The notes: a model not told the origin generated them from the sequence alone. A stretch of 64,000 nucleotides of DNA from Flavobacterium indicum GPTSA100-9 = DSM 17447 (GCF_000455605.1 NC_017025.1:2542001-2606000); one strand, 5' to 3'; positions 23,809-35,160 are shown, counted from the stretch's first letter. Numbers and translations are program-made.

Positions 23809-26406
23809 ATGAGTCCAAAAGCAAAAAAAATACTGAAATGGACTGGAATTTCAGTTCTCGGTAGTATTATCGTATTAGCCATTGTGCCTTTTCTTTTTAA
23901 AGAACAAATTAAAAACAAGGTACTAGAATCTATCAATAAAAATGTTGACGCTATTGTCTCTATTGAAGATGTAAATTTAAGCTTATTGAAAAGTTTTCCA
24001 AAAGCCAATGTAAGTATTGAAAAACTAAGTATTGTTAACAAAGCTCCTTTTGCTGGAAAAACACTCGTTTCATCTGAAAATATTAGCTTAAAAATGAGTA
24101 TAATGGAATTATTCAATGGAGCAAATGAGCCAATGAAAATTGAATCCATATCTACAGAAAATACTATTTTAAATATCATTTTTAATAAAGACGGTGTTGG
24201 CAACTACGATATTGCTTTAAAAGACAAAACACCTGAAGAAGAAAAATCGGAGAGCAAACCTTTCAGTTTAAGTATTGAAAAATATGATGTGGAAAATTTA
24301 AAATTTACTTTCCTTGATGAAGCCTCTAAAATGAAATTAGTCTTAGACAGTATCAACCATCAAGGCACAGGAAATTTTGCTCAAGAAAAATTAGATTTAG
24401 ATACTAAAACAACAGCTAATGTAAGTTTTGATATGGATAAATCTAATTTCTTAAAAAACACAAAAATTTCATTAGACGCAATTTTAGGAATCGATTTAAA
24501 AAACAGTAAATACACGTTTAAAGAAAATAAAGCCTTGATTAATCAATTGCCTTTAGAATTTGATGGATTTATTCAAATGGCAGAAAAAGGACAAGTATAT
24601 AATTTAACCTTTAAAACCCCAAGCTCTGATTTCAAAAACTTCTTAGGTTTAATCCCTGAACAATATGCAGGTAATTTAGAAGGAGTTGAAACAACTGGAA
24701 AATTTGAAGTAAAAGGAAAAGTAAATGGGGAATTAACCGACACAACTGTTCCAAAATTTGATGTTGAAATGGTATCAAATAACGCTTCATTCCATTATAA
24801 AGATTTACCAAAAAATGTAAAAAACATCAATATAGACACTCATATTGTTAATGAAACTGGAATAGTTAATGACACTTATGTAAACATTGATAATTTTGGA
24901 TTTGCAATTGACCAAGATGTATTTAATGCAAAAGCGAATATTAAAAACATAGCTGAAAATGCTTTGGTAAATGCCGAATTAAGAGGTGTAATCAATTTAG
25001 CTAATGTCTCTAAGGCCTATCCGGTTAAATTAGAAAAACCACTTAATGGAATTTTAAAAGCCGATGTAAAAACCGCTTTCGACATGAAATCTGTTGAAAC
25101 CAATCAATATCAAAACATTAAAAATTCAGGAAGAGTAACATTAACAGGATTTAATTATGCCGGTCCAGAAATGGCTAAACCTGTTAGTATTTCAATTGCA
25201 GATGTAGCGTTTAATCCAACAAAAATAAACTTAAACCAATTGAGTTTAAAAACAGGAAAATCGGATGTTAACGTAACAGGAGCATTAGAAAATTTCTATG
25301 GATTCCTGTTCAAAAATCAAATTTTGAAAGGAAACTTCAACATGAGTTCAAATACATTTGCTGTTTCCGATTTTATGGCTCCAACCACAACCACAACTGA
25401 AGATGGAGGTAAGAAGACTGAAGCTGTTAAAATACCTAGCTTCTTAGACTGTTCTTTAACTGCAAAAGCAAATACTGTACTATATGATAATTTGAATTTG
25501 AAAAATGTATCAGGTACTGTAGCCATTAAAGACGAAGCTGTAAAATTAAGCAATTTAAAAATGGATGTGTTTGGAGGAAGACTTGGCCTTAATGGACTAG
25601 TTTCTACTAAAGGCAAAGTTCCTACTTTTGATATGAATTTAGGTTTAGACAAAGTAGATGTTGGACAAACCTTCTCGTTGATGAATACCTTAAAAACAAT
25701 TGCTCCAATAGCAGAGGTTATCAATGGTAAAATGAATTCTACTATTCAATTAAGTGGAACTTTAAACCAATCTATGCTACCAAATTTAAATACCTTAACT
25801 GGTGATTTAATGGGCAAATTTATTTCGGGTTCTTTGAATAAATCAAGATCAACTTTATTAACTGAATTAGATAATAAAGCTTCTTTCATTGATTTGAAAG
25901 ATATCAATTTAAAAGACGTTTCTGCAGCATTATCATTTAAAAACGGAAAAGTAAACATAAAACCATTTACTATCAAACATAAAGATGTTGGGGTTCAAAT
26001 AGCTGGTTCGCATGGATTTGATCAAAACATGGATTATAATTTAAAATTTGATGTTCCTGCAAAATATTTAGGTAAAGATGTAAATAACTTAATTGCAAAA
26101 CTTACACCTGCTGATGCCAATAAAATTGAAAATGTACCTGTAAATGCAACAATGATTGGGACATTTAAAAATCCAAAGATTACTACCGATTTAAAACAAG
26201 CTACTACTAATTTGACGACGCAATTAGTAAAAATGCAAAAAGAAAAATTAATCAATCAAGGTACAGGCGCATTAACTAATATCTTAGGTGGAACTAAAAA
26301 CAACACTCCTAAAGATTCGACTAAAACTACCTCAACTCCAAAAGAGCAAGTGGGTAATGCCGTGAAAGATGGAATTAAAGGATTATTCGGTAAAAAGAAA
26401 AATTAA
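23809..26406 (+). CDS. AsmA family protein
   Basis: 865 residues. One N-terminal membrane helix (WTGISVLGSIIVLAIVPFLF) followed by the AsmA signature region (IVSIEDVNLSLLKSFPKANVSIEKLSI) and a long beta-rich periplasmic chain. The C-terminal AsmA_2-like block (LKDVSAALSFKNGKVNIKPFTIKHKDVG and on) is typical. AsmA/TamB/YhdP relatives form hydrophobic grooves that help move phospholipid to the outer membrane; that role is inferred from family. The tail is Lys/Thr-rich (KNNTPKDSTKTTSTPKEQ). Confidence 0.9.
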   Translation: MSPKAKKILKWTGISVLGSIIVLAIVPFLFKEQIKNKVLESINKNVDAIVSIEDVNLSLLKSFPKANVSIEKLSIVNKAPFAGKTLVSSENISLKMSIMELFNGANEPMKIESISTENTILNIIFNKDGVGNYDIALKDKTPEEEKSESKPFSLSIEKYDVENLKFTFLDEASKMKLVLDSINHQGTGNFAQEKLDLDTKTTANVSFDMDKSNFLKNTKISLDAILGIDLKNSKYTFKENKALINQLPLEFDGFIQMAEKGQVYNLTFKTPSSDFKNFLGLIPEQYAGNLEGVETTGKFEVKGKVNGELTDTTVPKFDVEMVSNNASFHYKDLPKNVKNINIDTHIVNETGIVNDTYVNIDNFGFAIDQDVFNAKANIKNIAENALVNAELRGVINLANVSKAYPVKLEKPLNGILKADVKTAFDMKSVETNQYQNIKNSGRVTLTGFNYAGPEMAKPVSISIADVAFNPTKINLNQLSLKTGKSDVNVTGALENFYGFLFKNQILKGNFNMSSNTFAVSDFMAPTTTTTEDGGKKTEAVKIPSFLDCSLTAKANTVLYDNLNLKNVSGTVAIKDEAVKLSNLKMDVFGGRLGLNGLVSTKGKVPTFDMNLGLDKVDVGQTFSLMNTLKTIAPIAEVINGKMNSTIQLSGTLNQSMLPNLNTLTGDLMGKFISGSLNKSRSTLLTELDNKASFIDLKDINLKDVSAALSFKNGKVNIKPFTIKHKDVGVQIAGSHGFDQNMDYNLKFDVPAKYLGKDVNNLIAKLTPADANKIENVPVNATMIGTFKNPKITTDLKQATTNLTTQLVKMQKEKLINQGTGALTNILGGTKNNTPKDSTKTTSTPKEQVGNAVKDGIKGLFGKKKN

Positions 26407-26615
26407 AATATAACAATTTAACTTACACTTATTGTGCTTCATTTATTGAGGAACAATTTGTTTTATATCCATCTCAATTTAGTAATTTGATAAGCATACT
26501 ATAACACGTAAACAAACACTAAGCATTCTTAGTACAACTTTAATACGATTAAATTTATCTATACATTATACAATCCTTTATTGCAAATATTTAAATGTTG
26601 ACTTAATATAAAACA

Positions 26616-26645
26616 AAAAAGGCTGTGAAAAATCACAGCCTTTTT
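26616..26645. terminator. Bidirectional terminator between asmA-like and M36 genes
   Basis: Stem AAAAAGGCTGTGA (26616-26628) / TCACAGCCTTTTT (26633-26645). The preceding ~210 bases (26407-26615) hold no gene or motif I can recognise. Confidence 0.9.
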
Positions 26646-26662
26646 AATTCTATTTACTACAA

Positions 26663-29392
26663 TTATTTGATAACAATTTTTTGTGTGTAATTTAAATTCT
26701 CACCTTGAAGTTTTAATACATAAACTCCAGTTGATAAGTTACCTAAATTGATTGATTTTTCAACGTTAAAGCTATTTACATTTTGGTTGTAAACTTCTCT
26801 TCCTTTTAAATCAAATACTTTTATTCCTAAATCTCCATTATAGTTATGAATTGCGATATTTAAATCACCATTTGTTGGATTTGGATAAATTCTAAACAAA
26901 TCACTATCTTGGAAATAACTAGCAGCTAAAACGCAGTTTGAACCAGTTGCAGGCGTTGACCCTGGGGTAGGCTCTGTAAAATCTTCTACTTGATCTTGAA
27001 CTCCTGTAACACCAATTTTAGTTCCTGATGTAGCATTAATACCCATACCTCTACGAGCAAAAGTTTGCCATATCAAACAATAGTCTTGTCCATTAGTTGT
27101 ATTCAAATCGGCTTGAATAATTGCGTCTCTACACTGAATTAATGTAGGATTCGAAGGAGTTAACTTCATTGCATCTATAACCAATTTCATTACTTTATTA
27201 TTTCCACCAGTACCATTGTAAATATTTGCATCGTAACCATATTTACCAATATAATTCCAAGCTAAATCCCATAACATTACTGCCCAAATCGATCCTAAAC
27301 CATGAACATCAACTTGATCATTTCCATTTGTATCTGTATACCATTGATCATTTGTATCACCAAAGGTATGAGGATTAACACTCATGTCTGTTGAATATCT
27401 ATATTCTCTAATACCAGGTCCATTAGTCGCTTGATTCATAGCGAAAGTTCCAATTCCTCTTGCGTTTGTTCCTGTATCACCTGCTTTAATTTGCATCATT
27501 AACCATGCCCAATCTGACCATCCTTCACCAGGTTGCTCAGCTGAACCATTCATTCCTGCTCCACCACCAACTAAACGTGTTGAAATACCATGAGTATATT
27601 CGTGTGCAATAATACCATTATCAAAGTCGCCATCAGCATTAACAAATACTTCTTGTTGCGCCATTGAAATATTAACAGTACCTAAAGCCATTGAAGCAAT
27701 TAACGCTTCTCCATCTGCTTGAGACATGCTAATAGCGGGTATAGTAATGGTTGCATCAGCTCCACCCATTAATACATAACCAGCAGCATTATTTACTATA
27801 ATTGCAGCAACAGCACCAGCATCTTGCGCAGCTTTAACTTTTTGAACAAAACTACATGTTCCTCTTCTTATAACTGCAATTTTTCCACTTAAAGCAGCAG
27901 CATTAATTGGTGCCGAACATGCATCTGATGTATCAGGAGTTCCATCATCATATAAAACTAAATTGTTTGTCAACATGGCTGGTAAAACAGGCAAATCAAC
28001 ATGTCCAGGATTAAATCCATTATCTAGAACAGTATAATTTGTACCCGTTAAAGTACCTGTATTTACAGTAAATAATAATGGCTTTTTCTCATTCCATAAA
28101 TACATTTGCATTCTAGGTTTTGAACCATCTGAAGGAGTTGAGAAATTTGCATTATTAAAACTTGGCGTAGTCGCTTGTGATGCATCTTGTGCCTCCGCAT
28201 TTACTGCGTCGCCTTGAGCTCCACCTCTACCATAGTTTACCGCTTGGAAATTTCTATTAGCTTCATTGAAACCATATTGGTACCAAACATCATGCATGAT
28301 GTTATTCATATAGAATAAATTGGTCGTAGCAGCAGCAATGTACGTTGATGCAACTACACCATTTCCAGGGTAAGCAAAATCAAATGTTAAATTTGGATAT
28401 GTTCCAGCAGAAGCATTAGTATAAGTTGTTGGATTTGCCGGATTTACATTTGTGAAATCAGAATACGCAAATACGTTATTCCCTCTAGTATAATTAAATT
28501 GAGTTGCAGCAGTACCACCACCAATTGTACCATTTGTATTATGCCATCCATTTGGAGAAGCTGCAACAGCTAATGGAGCTAAAGCAGTTGTAGCTTCAGG
28601 ATTAGTGATTAATTGTCTAGAAGAATGATTCGGACTTTCATAATTAAAAGGAATAACTCTATAATTTGTTGTTCCTGGCGTTAACATCATTGCTGTTTGC
28701 TCATTTTTGAATAATTTAGAAGCAACATTTAATGTTTTAACACCTCCAACACATGCATCATGATTATGTCTTGGACCAAAATTACAATTATGAACTAAAT
28801 CATATTTTTCTAATAAATTCCCATTAGATGCGTCAATTTTAACTTTCCATAAATGTTTTGCATCTTGAGAATAAAATTCATAACTCCAAGATAAAACTAA
28901 ATTACCTGATTGGTTTGGAAAATATACTAACTCAGCTGAAACTGGATCTTCGGTTAAAATCCCATTTGCTAATTTATATTTATTCCTATCTGTTGAAATA
29001 ACAGAACTTGTAAAAACAGGTTCATTTAATTTTGTTAAAGCACTTGAAAATCCTTCTACTACTCCTAAAACAGGATTCGAAGTATTTACTTTTGACGCTA
29101 CATTGTTTATAAAACCTTCTGGCTCATTAATAATTTCATTATTTTTAATCCAAAAATAAATATAAGAATTATCAACTTTAATTCCATTGTAGGTTTGCAT
29201 TACTAAATAATTAGTAAGCCCCATAGATTCAGAACTTGTTTCGCTTTCAATTTGCCAATGTGTTGTTTCATTGGAAGCGACATTTAATTTTTCCTTATTT
29301 TCGTTAATGTAATTTTGAATTCTCTGACTTGGAGTTTGAGCAAAACCAATTACACTTAACAATAAGAAAACCTGAAGTAGTCTTTTGTTCAT
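26663..29392 (-). CDS. M36 fungalysin-type metalloprotease with PA domain and T9SS signal
   Basis: 909 residues. Order: signal peptide (RLLQVFLLLSVIGFAQ), FTP-type propeptide (to ~230), M36 catalytic domain with HEYTHGIS (His597, Glu598, His601) and a later Glu (GEGWSDW). A protease-associated (PA) domain is inserted ahead of the zinc site (IAVIRRGTCSFVQKVKAAQDAGA). The chain ends in a type A T9SS sorting domain (FRIYPNPTNGDLNI to QKIVIK). It is secreted through T9SS and anchored or released at the cell surface, where it digests external protein. Confidence 0.95.
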   Translation of the reverse strand: MNKRLLQVFLLLSVIGFAQTPSQRIQNYINENKEKLNVASNETTHWQIESETSSESMGLTNYLVMQTYNGIKVDNSYIYFWIKNNEIINEPEGFINNVASKVNTSNPVLGVVEGFSSALTKLNEPVFTSSVISTDRNKYKLANGILTEDPVSAELVYFPNQSGNLVLSWSYEFYSQDAKHLWKVKIDASNGNLLEKYDLVHNCNFGPRHNHDACVGGVKTLNVASKLFKNEQTAMMLTPGTTNYRVIPFNYESPNHSSRQLITNPEATTALAPLAVAASPNGWHNTNGTIGGGTAATQFNYTRGNNVFAYSDFTNVNPANPTTYTNASAGTYPNLTFDFAYPGNGVVASTYIAAATTNLFYMNNIMHDVWYQYGFNEANRNFQAVNYGRGGAQGDAVNAEAQDASQATTPSFNNANFSTPSDGSKPRMQMYLWNEKKPLLFTVNTGTLTGTNYTVLDNGFNPGHVDLPVLPAMLTNNLVLYDDGTPDTSDACSAPINAAALSGKIAVIRRGTCSFVQKVKAAQDAGAVAAIIVNNAAGYVLMGGADATITIPAISMSQADGEALIASMALGTVNISMAQQEVFVNADGDFDNGIIAHEYTHGISTRLVGGGAGMNGSAEQPGEGWSDWAWLMMQIKAGDTGTNARGIGTFAMNQATNGPGIREYRYSTDMSVNPHTFGDTNDQWYTDTNGNDQVDVHGLGSIWAVMLWDLAWNYIGKYGYDANIYNGTGGNNKVMKLVIDAMKLTPSNPTLIQCRDAIIQADLNTTNGQDYCLIWQTFARRGMGINATSGTKIGVTGVQDQVEDFTEPTPGSTPATGSNCVLAASYFQDSDLFRIYPNPTNGDLNIAIHNYNGDLGIKVFDLKGREVYNQNVNSFNVEKSINLGNLSTGVYVLKLQGENLNYTQKIVIK

Positions 29393-29417
29393 AAGTTAAG
29401 TTTTTTGTTTAATGTCT

Positions 29418-29446
29418 CAAAATTAATGTTTTATAATTTAAAACAA
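29418..29446 (-). promoter_or_regulatory. Promoter of the M36 protease gene
   Basis: On the minus strand: TTG (29446-29444), 18 bases, TAATTTTG (29425-29418). It is 26 bases upstream of the ATG. Confidence 0.75.
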
Positions 29447-29501
29447 AATATTTTATAACTTTTTCATAACAAAAATCTACTTTAACTTATATTTTAACAA
29501 T

Positions 29502-30848
29502 TTAAATACGATTTGCGTTAACAATTTTATAAAGTTCAATTGCTTTTCCGTCAGTTAATAATGATATAAACTGACAAATGTTTAAAAGTTGTCCGTATAA
29601 ATCTGATTTTTCAACCTGATATTTTTGAGGTAACATATTTAAAATCAATCGGTCAAAGTTTGTTTCATTTGCATTAATTTTATTTACATAGGCCGTTAAA
29701 AACGCATCTAACAATGAGTGAATTACTTTATAACCTATAATTTCTTTTTCAATTACTTCTTTTGATCGATAAATTTTATTCACACTAATCTTTATAATAT
29801 CGTCAATTTGTGCTTTATATTGACTCTTTTCCATCAATGAAACATCAAATTCACCGTTCATAATAGCTGTTTCATTTTCCATAAAAATTCGAACCGCATC
29901 TTGAATTAAACTACCAATAGCCAGTGCACGCAAATAACTAATTCGATCCTCTTTAGTGATTAACTCATTGTATTTTTTAGAATCAATGGATTTTTGAACT
30001 AATTTAATTAAGTATTCTAAGGCAAATTCTTCTTCAATTAACCCTAGTTTAATACCATCTTCAAAATCGATAATGGTATAACAGATATCATCTGCCGCTT
30101 CGACTAAAAACGCCAAAGGATGTCGATGAAAACCTATATCGGGTAATTTTTTATTAACCAACAACCCTAATTCCTGGGCGACTTCCTGAAAAAAAGACAC
30201 ATCTTGTTGGAAAAAACCATATTTTTTATCACAAATCGCCGAAGTAGGTTTTTTAGGCAAACTCTCTTTGGGATATTTCATAAACGTTCCTAAAGTCGCA
30301 TAGGACAAACGCAAGGCACCCTCTACCCCTTCTCTACTTGAGGTTAAAATGGAAAAACCATTGGCATTTCCTTCAAAATCAATTAAATCTTGCCACTGTT
30401 TTTGTGTTAAGCGCTCTTTGTATTTTTGTCCATTTCCGGAAGCGAAATATTCTCCAATAGCCTTTTCACCCGAATGTCCAAAAGGAGGATTACCAATGTC
30501 GTGCGCTAAACAAGCTGCTGCTACTATGGCTCCAAAATCATTTAATTGATAGCCATGCACCTCTTTTAAATGCGGGTATTTTTCTAATATTTGTTTTCCT
30601 ACTAACCGACCAATGGAACGGCCTACCACCGAAACTTCTAAACTGTGCGTTAATCGAGTATGCACAAAGTCGGTTTTAGACAATGGAATCACTTGGGTTT
30701 TATCTTGTAAGATTCGGAATTCAGATGAAAATATGATTCGGTCGTAATCAACTTCAAATCCTAAACGAGTATCATCTTGTTCTTTTCGTAATCGTTTACT
30801 GGTATCGCCTTGTCTTTTTAACGACAATAATTGTTCCCATTGCATCAT
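29502..30848 (-). CDS. dgt: Deoxyguanosinetriphosphate triphosphohydrolase (dNTPase)
   Basis: 448 residues, HD-superfamily. It hydrolyses dNTPs to nucleoside and triphosphate. Metal ligands lie in LTHSLEVSVVGRSIGR (His), ACLAHDIGNPPFGHSGE (His-Asp) and VEAADDICYTIIDFEDG (Asp). The N-terminal RTRLTHSLE-type and FRILQDKTQV segments also match dGTPase. It sits between a T9SS protease and the nrdBA operon. Together with ribonucleotide reductase and dCMP deaminase nearby it would help balance dNTP pools. Confidence 0.94.
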   Translation of the reverse strand: MMQWEQLLSLKRQGDTSKRLRKEQDDTRLGFEVDYDRIIFSSEFRILQDKTQVIPLSKTDFVHTRLTHSLEVSVVGRSIGRLVGKQILEKYPHLKEVHGYQLNDFGAIVAAACLAHDIGNPPFGHSGEKAIGEYFASGNGQKYKERLTQKQWQDLIDFEGNANGFSILTSSREGVEGALRLSYATLGTFMKYPKESLPKKPTSAICDKKYGFFQQDVSFFQEVAQELGLLVNKKLPDIGFHRHPLAFLVEAADDICYTIIDFEDGIKLGLIEEEFALEYLIKLVQKSIDSKKYNELITKEDRISYLRALAIGSLIQDAVRIFMENETAIMNGEFDVSLMEKSQYKAQIDDIIKISVNKIYRSKEVIEKEIIGYKVIHSLLDAFLTAYVNKINANETNFDRLILNMLPQKYQVEKSDLYGQLLNICQFISLLTDGKAIELYKIVNANRI

Positions 30849-30894
30849 GGTCGTGAGAAAATTTATATTAGAAGCACGAAGGTAACAATTTATT

Positions 30895-31332
30895 TTACTT
30901 CTTCATACACACACTGTTTTCTACACCAATATATTGTCCGTAATTAGGAATAAATTGATAACCCATTTTGGTATACAACGCAATTGCATGATGTAATTTA
31001 GGGGAAGTTTCTAAAATAAAATGCGCAAAACCCTGTTCAATAGCCCAACTTTGAATTTCAGTCAAAATCATATTAGCTATCCCTTTTCCTCGGGCTTCTG
31101 GAAGTACAAACATGCGTTTTATTTCAGCAGTATCCTCCTCGTATTTTTTAAAAGCACCACAACCCACCGCGCGTTCCTCATAATAAACTACCAAAACATG
31201 ATCGAGTTGCACATTATTATAATGCGCAAAAAATTCACGTTCATCACCATCAATATCGACTAAATATTCATCAAACAGCGTCGACAATTTTTTAAAATCA
31301 GGATGATCTGAATTGGTTTTTATTACCTTCAT
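30895..31332 (-). CDS. GNAT family N-acetyltransferase
   Basis: 145 residues with the acetyl-CoA site KRMFVLPEARGKGIANMILTEI (motif A, Q/R-x-x-G-x-G/A) and a motif B helix ending TKMGYQFIPNYGQY. Substrate unknown. No operon partner is obvious, and the upstream side carries the structured element at 31366. Confidence 0.9.
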   Translation of the reverse strand: MKVIKTNSDHPDFKKLSTLFDEYLVDIDGDEREFFAHYNNVQLDHVLVVYYEERAVGCGAFKKYEEDTAEIKRMFVLPEARGKGIANMILTEIQSWAIEQGFAHFILETSPKLHHAIALYTKMGYQFIPNYGQYIGVENSVCMKK

Positions 31333-31365
31333 GTTGATTGTTTTCGAAAGTTCTAAAATACAAAA

Positions 31366-31497
31366 AAACAGCTGTCAAAAAAGTTAACTTTTGTCGTTCC
31401 GAATTTATTTCGGAATCTAAACACCAATAAAACTAGTGTTTTTAGAAACTGAAACAAGTTCAGTTTGACAGAATAATCACTTTTTGGACAGCTGTTT
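31366..31497. repeat. Structured intergenic inverted-repeat element
   Basis: 19-bp outer arms at 31366-31384 and 31479-31497 pair with one mismatch (core ACAGCTGT). Between them lie three smaller hairpins: TTCCGAA (31397-31403) / TTCGGAA (31409-31415); CTAAACAC / GTGTTTTTAG near 31417-31445; and AAACTGAA / TTCAGTTT near 31446-31466. The whole would fold like a cloverleaf. The two converging A/T tracts also make it terminator-like for nrdA. Confidence 0.7.
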
Positions 31498-31513
31498 AGA
31501 CTATACAATTATA

Positions 31514-33901
31514 TTAAGACCCGCACATTTCGCAATCTTCAGGGCCTGCATTTTTAGAACGTTCAATCATCGCTCTAAATTCTTCTGCGGTCATTTCTTG
31601 TTCAACTTGAACTACTTCAGGTTCAGATTCTTGTTTTTTAGCAACGGTAAACTGTAAAGCATTAGCCGCAGCTTTAGTACGTAAGTAGTACATACCTGTT
31701 TTTAAACCAGATTTCCAAGCGTAGAAGTGCATTGAATTTAATTTAGCAATAGTTGCCCCTTCCATGAACAAGTTTAGCGATTGTGACTGATCAATAAAGT
31801 AGCCTCTTTGACGCGACATATCAATAATATCACGCATACTCATTTCCCAAACAGTTCTATATAAATCTTTAATATCCTGTGGAATTCCAGCAATATTTTG
31901 AATTGAACCATTATTACGCATAATTTCTTGTTTCAATTCTTCATTCCAAATGCCTAATTCTACTAAATCTTGTAATAAATGTTTATTTACCACAATAAAT
32001 TCACCGGATAATACACGTCTGGTATACAAGTTAGACGTATACGGTTCAAAAGCTTCATTATTTCCTAATATTTGAGAGGTAGAAGCGGTTGGCATTGGCG
32101 CTAACAATAAGGAGTTACGTACCCCGTGTTCCATTACTTCTTTTCGTAAAGAAGACCAATCCCATCTACCTGATAAATCAGAATCTTGTAAGCCCCACAT
32201 ATTGTATTGGAATTCACCTTGAGAAATTGGCGATCCTTTAAATGTTGAATACGGTCCTTCTTCTTTCGCCAATTCCATTGAAGCAGTAACTGCAGCAAAG
32301 TAAATGGTTTCAAATATTTCTTGATTCAATTGTTTTGCTTCATCGCTAGTAAATGGCATTCGTAACATGATGAAAGCATCTGCTAAACCTTGTACCCCTA
32401 AACCAACAGGTCTGTGACGCATGTTTGAATTATACGCCTCTTCAACCGGATAATAATTCCTATCAATTACTCGATTTAAGTTACGAGTAATACGTTTAGT
32501 AACTTTATATAAATGATCGTGATTAAACTGACCATTTTCAATAAACATCGGTAAAGAAATAGAAGCTAAATTACATACCGCAATTTCATCTTCTGAAGTA
32601 TATTCTAAAATCTCCGTACACAAGTTAGACGAACGAATAGTACCTAAATTCTTTTGGTTCGATTTTCTATTCGCGGCATCTTTATACAACATATAAGGCG
32701 TACCCGTTTCAATTTGCGATTCTAAGATTTTCTCCCACAATTCACGAGCCTTAATTGTTTTTCTACCTTTTCCGGCAGACTCATACGATTCGTATAATGC
32801 ATCAAATTCATCTCCATAGACATCGTACAACCCTGGACACTCATTCGGGCACATCAATGTCCAATTGGCATCAGCTTCTACACGCTTCATGAATAAATCG
32901 GAAATCCACATCGCATAAAATAAATCACGCGCACGCATTTCTTCCTTACCGTGGTTTTTCTTTAAGTCTAAGAAATCAAAAATATCTGCATGCCAAGGTT
33001 CCACATAAATAGCAAAACTACCTTTACGTTTTCCCCCTCCTTGATCAACATAACGTGCCGTATCATTAAAAACTCGTAACATAGGAACTATTCCATTAGA
33101 AGTTCCGTTTGTACCTGCAATATAAGACCCCGTAGCACGCACATTGTGAATTGATAATCCAATTCCACCAGCCGATTGCGAAATTTTAGCCGTTTGTTTT
33201 AAAGTATCATAAATTCCATCAATACTGTCATCTTTCATTGTTAATAAGAAACAAGACGACATTTGCGGTTTAGGTGTTCCTGCATTAAACAACGTTGGTG
33301 TAGCATGCGTGAAGAATTTCTTCGACATTAATTCATAGGTTTCAATGGCCGCATCAATATCGTTCAAATGAATCCCAACCGAAACACGCATTAACATGTG
33401 TTGCGGACGCTCTACAATTTTACCATTAATCTTTAATAAATATGAACGCTCTAAGGTTTTAAAACCGAAATAATCATAGTTAAAATCACGGTTATAGATG
33501 ATTGTTGAATCTAATTTTTCGGCGTTAGCCATAATTACTTCATACACATCATCAGCCAATAAAGGTGATTTTTTACCTGTTCTAGGATTGACATAATGGT
33601 ACAAATCCAACATCGTTTCCGAGAAGGATTTTTTGGTATTTTTATGTAAGTTAGACACCGCGATTCTTGCTGCTAACTGAGCAAAATCGGGATGTGTAAC
33701 CGTCATAGAAGCCGCTGTTTCAGCCGCTAAATTATCTAACTCTGAAGTAGTTACGCCGTCATACAAACCTTCAATAACACGCATAGCCACTTTAACTGGA
33801 TCTACACGTTCATTTAGTTCATAGCATAAAATTCTAATTCTATCGGTAATCTTATCAAATGATACCGGTTCTTTTCGTCCATCTCTTTTTACTACGTACA
33901 T
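31514..33901 (-). CDS. nrdA: Class Ia ribonucleotide reductase, alpha subunit
   Basis: 795 residues. It reduces ribonucleoside diphosphates with the NrdB radical. N-terminal ATP cone ([18 protein letters not shown]), active-site cysteine in [11 protein letters not shown] (Asn-x-Cys-x-Glu), redox pair cysteines in MSSCFLLTM and [10 protein letters not shown], and C-terminal CEMCGS, the dithiol that is recharged by thioredoxin. Lies 75 bases after nrdB in the same operon. Confidence 0.97.
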   Translation of the reverse strand: MYVVKRDGRKEPVSFDKITDRIRILCYELNERVDPVKVAMRVIEGLYDGVTTSELDNLAAETAASMTVTHPDFAQLAARIAVSNLHKNTKKSFSETMLDLYHYVNPRTGKKSPLLADDVYEVIMANAEKLDSTIIYNRDFNYDYFGFKTLERSYLLKINGKIVERPQHMLMRVSVGIHLNDIDAAIETYELMSKKFFTHATPTLFNAGTPKPQMSSCFLLTMKDDSIDGIYDTLKQTAKISQSAGGIGLSIHNVRATGSYIAGTNGTSNGIVPMLRVFNDTARYVDQGGGKRKGSFAIYVEPWHADIFDFLDLKKNHGKEEMRARDLFYAMWISDLFMKRVEADANWTLMCPNECPGLYDVYGDEFDALYESYESAGKGRKTIKARELWEKILESQIETGTPYMLYKDAANRKSNQKNLGTIRSSNLCTEILEYTSEDEIAVCNLASISLPMFIENGQFNHDHLYKVTKRITRNLNRVIDRNYYPVEEAYNSNMRHRPVGLGVQGLADAFIMLRMPFTSDEAKQLNQEIFETIYFAAVTASMELAKEEGPYSTFKGSPISQGEFQYNMWGLQDSDLSGRWDWSSLRKEVMEHGVRNSLLLAPMPTASTSQILGNNEAFEPYTSNLYTRRVLSGEFIVVNKHLLQDLVELGIWNEELKQEIMRNNGSIQNIAGIPQDIKDLYRTVWEMSMRDIIDMSRQRGYFIDQSQSLNLFMEGATIAKLNSMHFYAWKSGLKTGMYYLRTKAAANALQFTVAKKQESEPEVVQVEQEMTAEEFRAMIERSKNAGPEDCEMCGS

Positions 33902-33976
33902 AACTTACTTTTTATAATGGGGTTAGTTGTTTTCTTATTTGTTTTTTTTAGATTTTTGGGTGTTGTTTCGATTTAA

Positions 33977-34954
33977 TTAAAAATCAGCGTCAAAACTAAA
34001 TTTATCTTCACCAGCATCGTTGTTTACTACACCCGCTTTTTGGTATTCTCCTACTCTTTTTTCAAAGAAATTAGTTTTACCTTCCAATGAAATCATATCC
34101 ATAAAATCAAAAGGATTAGTTACGTTGTATACTTTTTTACAACCTAATTCCACCAGTAATCTATCGGTAACAAACTCTAAATACTGCGTCATTAATTTAG
34201 CGTTCATACCAATTAAACTAACCGGTAAACTTTCGGTAATGAATTCACGTTCAATATCTAAAGCGTTAGTAATAATTTCTGTAATTCTATCTTTAGAAAC
34301 TTTATTTACTAGGTGATTATTGTGTAAATGAACAGCAAAATCACAGTGCATACCTTCATCACGAGAAATCAATTCATTCGAAAACGTCAATCCTGGCATT
34401 AATCCTCTTTTTTTCAACCAATAAATCGAACAAAAAGCCCCTGAGAAAAAAATTCCTTCTACAGCTGCAAAGGCAATTAAACGTTCTGCAAAACTTGGTG
34501 AGTCAATCCATTTTAAAGCCCAATCCGCTTTTTTGGCAATTGCCGGAAAATTTTCAATCGCTTTAAATAATATATTTTTCTCCTTTTCGTCTTTTACATA
34601 GGTGTCAATTAAAAGAGAATAGGTTTCAGAGTGAATATTTTCCATCATTAACTGAAATCCATAGAAAAACTTAGCCTCAGAATACTGTACTTCACTAACA
34701 AAGTTTTCAGCTAAATTTTCATTTACAATTCCGTCAGATGCAGCAAAAAACGCTAAAATATGTTTAATAAAATAACGTTCATCATCGTTTAATTTGGTAC
34801 TCCAATCTGTAATATCTTGATGCAAATCAATTTCTTCTGCGGTCCAAAAACAAGCTTCTTGTTTTTTGTATAAATCCCAAATATCATGGTGTTGAATAGG
34901 GAAGATTACAAATCGATCTTTGTTTTCAGCTAAAATTGGTTCTACTACAGACAT
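33977..34954 (-). CDS. nrdB: Class Ia ribonucleotide reductase, beta subunit
   Basis: 325 residues; supplies the tyrosyl radical. Diiron ligands by alignment of motifs: Asp74 ([10 protein letters not shown]), Glu105 and His108 ([10 protein letters not shown]), then Glu in [10 protein letters not shown] and Glu-His in [10 protein letters not shown]. The radical tyrosine is Tyr112, so this is a true class Ia rather than a class Ic (Phe) subunit. First gene of nrdBA, with a leader of about 115 bases. Confidence 0.97.
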   Translation of the reverse strand: MSVVEPILAENKDRFVIFPIQHHDIWDLYKKQEACFWTAEEIDLHQDITDWSTKLNDDERYFIKHILAFFAASDGIVNENLAENFVSEVQYSEAKFFYGFQLMMENIHSETYSLLIDTYVKDEKEKNILFKAIENFPAIAKKADWALKWIDSPSFAERLIAFAAVEGIFFSGAFCSIYWLKKRGLMPGLTFSNELISRDEGMHCDFAVHLHNNHLVNKVSKDRITEIITNALDIEREFITESLPVSLIGMNAKLMTQYLEFVTDRLLVELGCKKVYNVTNPFDFMDMISLEGKTNFFEKRVGEYQKAGVVNNDAGEDKFSFDADF

Positions 34955-35075
34955 AATTGTTTGATTTTAATTTGATTAAAAAATTATTTCAATTGTGATT
35001 TTGGGGTTTACAAAGTTTGTTAAATCAAATGGAAAATAAAAGTCAAACTTATTCACAATTAGACGAAGTTTTTAA

Positions 35076-35109
35076 CAAAGCTAAATTTTACCTCAATAGA
35101 AAATATCAA
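35076..35109 (-). promoter_or_regulatory. Promoter of nrdBA
   Basis: On the minus strand: TTG (35109-35107), 23 bases, TAGCTTTG (35083-35076). That leaves a ~115-base AT-rich leader before nrdB (34955-35070) in which I see no certain NrdR box. Confidence 0.55.
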
Positions 35110-35160
35110 ATTTATCTTATTGTATATCAATATTTTACAAATTTAACATTTGAAAATAAA

